In this document: one piece after another, positions 60,436-64,000 of the stretch
Numbering within the stretch: the first letter of the stretch is position 1
How the letters are laid out: each line of letters begins with the position of its first letter
From: Joyebacterum sp964521425
GTDB taxonomy: Bacteria > Joyebacterota > Joyebacteria > Joyebacterales > Joyebacteraceae
Reading direction: 5' to 3'
DNA length: 64,000 bases
NCBI GenBank assembly: GCA_964521425.1
Contig: CAZFRO010000001.1
Span: 171,051 to 235,050 of the forward strand
Translations under genes and position numbers: made by a program
The notes under the pieces: generated by a model
The model's database searches: none
What the model saw: only the letters and a program-made list of their open reading frames with translations
What the model was told of the DNA's origin: nothing

Positions 60436-60471
60436 AGCAATAGCCGCCCGCCGTTGGGGGACTCCTGATCC

Positions 60472-60500
60472 TTGACCGGCCCCGCCGATTGTGGTATCCT
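60472..60500 (+). promoter_or_regulatory. Sigma-70-type promoter for the LVIVD-repeat gene
   Basis: TTGACC (60472-60477) and TATCCT (60495-60500), 17-base spacer, 45 bases before the GTG start. Confidence 0.6.
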
Positions 60501-60549
60501 TGATTGGTATCGCTGATTCGCACATCCGTGGTGGAGGGGGAGGAATACC

Positions 60550-63108
60550 GTGGAGAGGTGGAGGCTCGTACTTCGACAGCTTGCTACGTTGCTCCTGGTC
60601 GCGTTCGCGACTTCTGCGAGTTCTGACGTTCACATCTTCACTGAGGATTTCTTCGACACGGAGTTCAGGGATGTCACCGCCACGACCGCGGTCTGGGACA
60701 CAGCCCTCGGGCGGATAGAGCTCCCGCCTTTCGAGATGGGAATCGTGGGGAACACCGGTCTTGCCGGTCTGGCTCTTCGGGTTGAAGTCGTCAGTGACAT
60801 TGCATATGTCGCAGCCGACGCGGGTGGGCTCCTTGTCATCGACATCAGCGATCCCACCGATCCCATTGTTATTGGGAGCTACGACACGCCGGGTGATGCA
60901 AGGGACGTCGCCGTGGCCGGAGATCTCGTATTCGTGGCCGACCGGCTTGAGGGGCTTCAGATCATAGGCATAGATGATCCCCTGGCTCCTGTATTCGTCG
61001 GCGGTTGCGCCATGCCCACGGTGGCTCTTGCCGTGGTGGTGTCCGGCGACTATGCGTACGTCGCAGCAGGTGAGGATGGCCTCCGAGTCGTCGACATCAG
61101 CGATCCGACCGCTCCCTTCGTGGCGGGTGCGCTGGAGCTTGCCGGTGAGTCCGTGGACATCACCGTAAGTGGTCGCACCGTCTTCGTGGCCGCAAGAAGT
61201 AGCGGGCTCTTCATCATCGACATCAGTGATCCCACGGTTCCTCTGCAGGCAGGGAAACACCTGATGCCTGGGGACGTGTACACCGTGGCCGTGGACGGAG
61301 ATATCGCCTATGTTGCGGGCTTCAGCGTTGAATGGCCTCCTCCCAGCGAGTCGTTCTTCCAGACCGTTGACATCAGCGTTCATGACAGCGCCTGGGCAAT
61401 CGGCACGATACTGGGATCCGGACAGCCCAGCAGCATATCCGTCGCAGGTGACCGCGTATATGTTGCCGACTGGGCGGACGGACTCTGTGTCGTAGACGTC
61501 AGCGATCTCGCCGCACCGGTTGTCGACGGCGAACTCGGCTCTGCGATGGGGCCACGTGGCGTATCCGTCGTCGGCGCTCACGCATACCTGGCAGATGCGG
61601 CAGACGGTCTCAACGTAGTGCGCGTGGGGTCGCCCGTGCCTCCGGGAACGATAGCTTTCATCGATACCCCGGGCGATGCGTTTGGGATCGTGGTGGAAGG
61701 AAACTACTGCTTCGTGGGGGATCAGCTCGCTGGTCTTCAGATCATAGATATCACGAACCCGCTTGTCCCGGTACCTGCTTCAGACGTTGATACGCCTGGC
61801 AGATCGTATGGCGTGGATGTGGCCGGCAACTACTGCTATGTCGCCGACGGCGGATTCGGCCTGCGCGTGGTCGACGTGACCGATGTTGATGCGCCGGTTG
61901 AGGTCGGAAGCTACAACTCTCCTGGATTCGCGTACGATGCTGAGGTGTTCGGGAACATCGTGTTCCTGGCTGACGGGAACGCAGGCGTTGGGACCTACGA
62001 CGTCACGGACCCCGAGAACCCGTTGCCGGTTGGTCTCTGCGACACACCTGGCACGGCCTACGGCATTGCCGTGGACGGAGACATGATCTACCTGGCTGAC
62101 CGCTACGGTGGCCTTCAGGTGCTCAATGCGAGCGATCCCGAGACCCTGGAGATAGTCGGGAGTTCCGACGCCCCGCAGGACGCGCGAGGAGTCGAGGTCC
62201 GCGGAGACATCGCGTATGTGGCCGATGCCGGCTCGGGGCTCAGGATCATCGACATAAGTGATCCATCCGACCCGGTTCAGATAGCATCACTGAACACCGC
62301 TGCCGGCGCCTACGGGATTGCCGTCTGCGGCGACAGGGCATACGTCGCTCTGGGTGTGTGGGGGGTCGAGGCGGTGGACATCTCGGATCCATCGAGTCCA
62401 TTCTCTGTCGCGCACAGCGATGTGGATGATTGGGCCTACGGCGTGGCGTTGGCGGGTGACCACGCATACATCTCGGACAGCGAGTCCGGGGTGAAGGTGA
62501 TGGAGGTTCTCCAGCACCGTCTGGAAATCGAACAGAGCTTCGTGATGTCGCTTCCCATCGGGACGACCACCGGCGAGATCACAAGCGTGGAGATAGAGAC
62601 AACTCAAACAGACTCCATCCGCTGGGAGATGAGCGCCAATGGCGGAGCCGCTTGGGAGGAGGTTGTTTCGGGTGGCAGACCACTCGTATTCCAGACTCCC
62701 GGCGACACGATTCTCTGGAGGGCTGAACTCGTCTACATGGACTTCGGAGACCTCCCGTCCTGCAGCGAGCTTGTCGTTACGTGGAGCGCGGATGAGACCG
62801 GTGTCGGCGACGATCCTGAGATGCCAAGTTCGTTCGCCCTCTATCAGAACAGACCGAATCCCTTCGGTCCCACAACGAGAATCCAGTACGACGTGCCCGC
62901 CGGAGGGGGAGTGGTGACACTTGATATCTTCGACGTGAGAGGGAGACTTGTCAGGAGACTCGAACGTGAGAGCGAATCGCCGGGTCGCAGGGAGGTGGTC
63001 TGGGATGGGCGGAACTCGAGTGGAGATCATGTCGCGGCGGGCGTCTACTTCTACAGGCTCGAAGGCTCCGGATTCAGGCAGGAACGGAAGATGATCGTGC
63101 TCAGGTGA
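60550..63108 (+). CDS. Secreted LVIVD-repeat propeller protein with Ig-like C-terminal sorting domain
   Basis: An 852-residue exported protein. A signal sequence (RLVLRQLATLLLVAFATSASS) is followed by about fourteen repeats of the LVIVD type: AYVAD...GLLVIDISDPTDP, each 40-45 residues, which fold into one or two beta-propellers. An intervening segment near 650-740 (EIEQSFVMSLPIGTTTGEI) and the FlgD-like domain (RPNPFGPTTRIQYDV... RKMIVLR) end the protein. GTG 60550 follows GGGGGAGG. Probably surface-bound; ligand unknown. Confidence 0.9.
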   Translation: MERWRLVLRQLATLLLVAFATSASSDVHIFTEDFFDTEFRDVTATTAVWDTALGRIELPPFEMGIVGNTGLAGLALRVEVVSDIAYVAADAGGLLVIDISDPTDPIVIGSYDTPGDARDVAVAGDLVFVADRLEGLQIIGIDDPLAPVFVGGCAMPTVALAVVVSGDYAYVAAGEDGLRVVDISDPTAPFVAGALELAGESVDITVSGRTVFVAARSSGLFIIDISDPTVPLQAGKHLMPGDVYTVAVDGDIAYVAGFSVEWPPPSESFFQTVDISVHDSAWAIGTILGSGQPSSISVAGDRVYVADWADGLCVVDVSDLAAPVVDGELGSAMGPRGVSVVGAHAYLADAADGLNVVRVGSPVPPGTIAFIDTPGDAFGIVVEGNYCFVGDQLAGLQIIDITNPLVPVPASDVDTPGRSYGVDVAGNYCYVADGGFGLRVVDVTDVDAPVEVGSYNSPGFAYDAEVFGNIVFLADGNAGVGTYDVTDPENPLPVGLCDTPGTAYGIAVDGDMIYLADRYGGLQVLNASDPETLEIVGSSDAPQDARGVEVRGDIAYVADAGSGLRIIDISDPSDPVQIASLNTAAGAYGIAVCGDRAYVALGVWGVEAVDISDPSSPFSVAHSDVDDWAYGVALAGDHAYISDSESGVKVMEVLQHRLEIEQSFVMSLPIGTTTGEITSVEIETTQTDSIRWEMSANGGAAWEEVVSGGRPLVFQTPGDTILWRAELVYMDFGDLPSCSELVVTWSADETGVGDDPEMPSSFALYQNRPNPFGPTTRIQYDVPAGGGVVTLDIFDVRGRLVRRLERESESPGRREVVWDGRNSSGDHVAAGVYFYRLEGSGFRQERKMIVLR

Positions 63109-63140
63109 TGCGGCACGAAGCGAGCGAGACAAGAATAGAA

Positions 63141-63168
63141 GAAGGCCCGACCGGATGGTCGGGCCTTC
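63141..63168. terminator. Bidirectional terminator
   Basis: GAAGGCCCGAC (63141-63151) and GTCGGGCCTTC (63158-63168), loop CGGATG, then TCTTCGTTG. It lies between convergent genes. Confidence 0.75.
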
Positions 63169-63240
63169 TCTTCGTTGTTGGCTCCTGCAAGAGAGCTGCA
63201 AGCGCACATGCAGCGCCTTGGCCCCCCATGCAAACGTGCT

Positions 63241-63834
63241 CTATCTGAACATCGCCTTGATGCTGCCCCAGCTCGTCTCCTCGACCGGCACTTCGCCCGT
63301 CACCTCGACGTTGTCGACCTCCCAGTACCACTCCCAGTCGTCAGGTGCGGGGTCCCAGTAGTGGAAGCGGATACGGGCGGTCGCACCGGCGTACGCGCCG
63401 AGATCGATGATCACATGCTCGCCCGGGAGCGCCTTGAATCCACCATGGTCCTCGTTCCACTGAAGCAGATTGACCCATCCGGCGCCAACGTCGATGTCGG
63501 TGTCGGCGAAATCCTCGTTGGCGTAGTTCTGATAGTTCGTGTCGTACACGAGTGTGGCTTCGTCCGGGACAACAAACGTGGGTGTGATGAGTTCTGTGTC
63601 GAAGTCGGCCGTGCCGTATGTGTCTGAGTTGACATCGGCGCACATGCCGTCGCCGCCCGTCCAGTTGTCATCGCCCCAGAACACGTTGGTGTCCCAGACC
63701 GGACCGTTACCGCCGGTGTTGTCTATGATCGTCCAGCCTGCCGGGATACCGGCATTGAAATCTTCCGTGAAGGCCTGTCCCCACGCCGGAGCCGTCGCGA
63801 GTATCAGGACCATCACGATAGCAAGGGATCTCAT
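63241..63834 (-). CDS. Small secreted MAM/cleaved-adhesin-like protein with SWGxIKA tail
   Basis: A 197-residue exported protein: signal sequence (RSLAIVMVLILATAPAWGQA), then FTEDFNAGIPAGWTIIDNTG, the start of a cleaved-adhesin/MAM-like jelly roll (residues 22-185; ELITPTFVVPDEATLVYD, IRFHYWDPAPDDWEWYWEVD). After the domain comes VPVEETSWGSIKAMFR. The last residues resemble those of the lamin-tail protein at 7759. ATG 63834 follows GGAGG; 63864 does not. The last 166 bases of the window (63835-64000) show no gene. Confidence 0.82.
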   Translation of the reverse strand: MRSLAIVMVLILATAPAWGQAFTEDFNAGIPAGWTIIDNTGGNGPVWDTNVFWGDDNWTGGDGMCADVNSDTYGTADFDTELITPTFVVPDEATLVYDTNYQNYANEDFADTDIDVGAGWVNLLQWNEDHGGFKALPGEHVIIDLGAYAGATARIRFHYWDPAPDDWEWYWEVDNVEVTGEVPVEETSWGSIKAMFR

Positions 63835-64000
63835 CTTCCGTCCTCCTCGATTCAGGTCAGGCAACCCGTTGTGTGGAGGTTGCCGCCGACAGTGTGTCCA
63901 TCACACTGGACCTTCCGGAATCGCCCATCGCCACCTCCACGCTTGTGAACCGCCCCGGTTTCTCCGGAGACCTGGTTATGTGAGTCCTGCCACGATGGCC

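Noticed and set aside
1..64000. Prophage, transposon or integrative element
   Set aside because: No integrase, transposase, terminal inverted repeats or attachment-site duplication beside the three tRNA genes; codon and GC character are even apart from short intergenic patches.

Overview
The window looks like a chromosomal segment of an uncultured, Gram-negative, high-GC bacterium of the FCB supergroup; Eisenbacteria- or Krumholzibacteria-like lineages fit best, but this placement is inference. It rests on secreted proteins ending in the 'PNPFNPST...' Ig-like C-terminal domain, complete type IV pilus machinery with a secretin, GC-rich third codon positions and frequent TTG/GTG starts. I see no phage genes, insertion sequences, CRISPR arrays or rRNA operons.

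Layout. 1-2006 (minus): a flavodoxin-family protein cut by the window edge and a CapK/PaaK-type adenylate-forming ligase. 2379-7503: a molybdenum hydroxylase operon (FAD subunit, then a fused 2Fe-2S plus molybdopterin subunit) and an 8-oxoguanine-deaminase-like amidohydrolase, together a likely purine-catabolic unit. 7759-10644: two secreted proteins. 10857-16212: acpS, an acetyl-CoA-synthetase-like ligase, an acyl carrier protein, kbl, an acetate transporter and a convergent tdh, which reads as threonine to glycine plus acetyl-CoA with acetate uptake and activation. 16451-18306: a small unknown protein and an HD-GYP response regulator. 18493-28619: pilB-T-C, two tandem pilins, pilM-N-O-P-Q and pilD behind a sigma-54 promoter. 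28915-32886 (minus): a minor-pilin operon (two long PilX-like proteins, PilW-like, PilV-like) behind a second sigma-54 promoter. 33150-34358 (minus): two XRE-cupin regulators. 34679-46182: aminotransferase, asnA, buk-ptb, tRNA-Leu, tig-clpP-lon without clpX, engB, a class V aminotransferase. 46244-46453: tRNA-Lys and tRNA-Glu. 46500-47643 (minus): gene remnant, winged-helix regulator, membrane protein. 47839-51684: MsrBA, a secreted protein, and a molybdenum-cofactor-sulfurase-like protein that could serve the hydroxylase far upstream. 51730-56556: two large secreted proteins. 56646-60301 (minus): a heterodimeric ABC exporter. 60550-63834: an LVIVD-repeat protein and a small secreted protein.

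The most striking observation is the secreted-protein gene at 54655-56556. It is one open frame broken by a single UGA (55216-55218), directly after a Cys codon and followed at bacterial-SECIS distance by a hairpin with a GGUC apical loop, so it is a candidate selenoprotein with a vicinal Cys-Sec pair. Two other genes have odd stop/start architecture: the secreted propeller protein at about 8830 has a good promoter and signal peptide but no legal start codon, and the regulator at 46731 is followed by an in-frame, coding-like 76-codon remnant. A shared C-terminal SWG-x-IKA-x-x-R motif on two otherwise unrelated secreted proteins may mark an undescribed tail signal.
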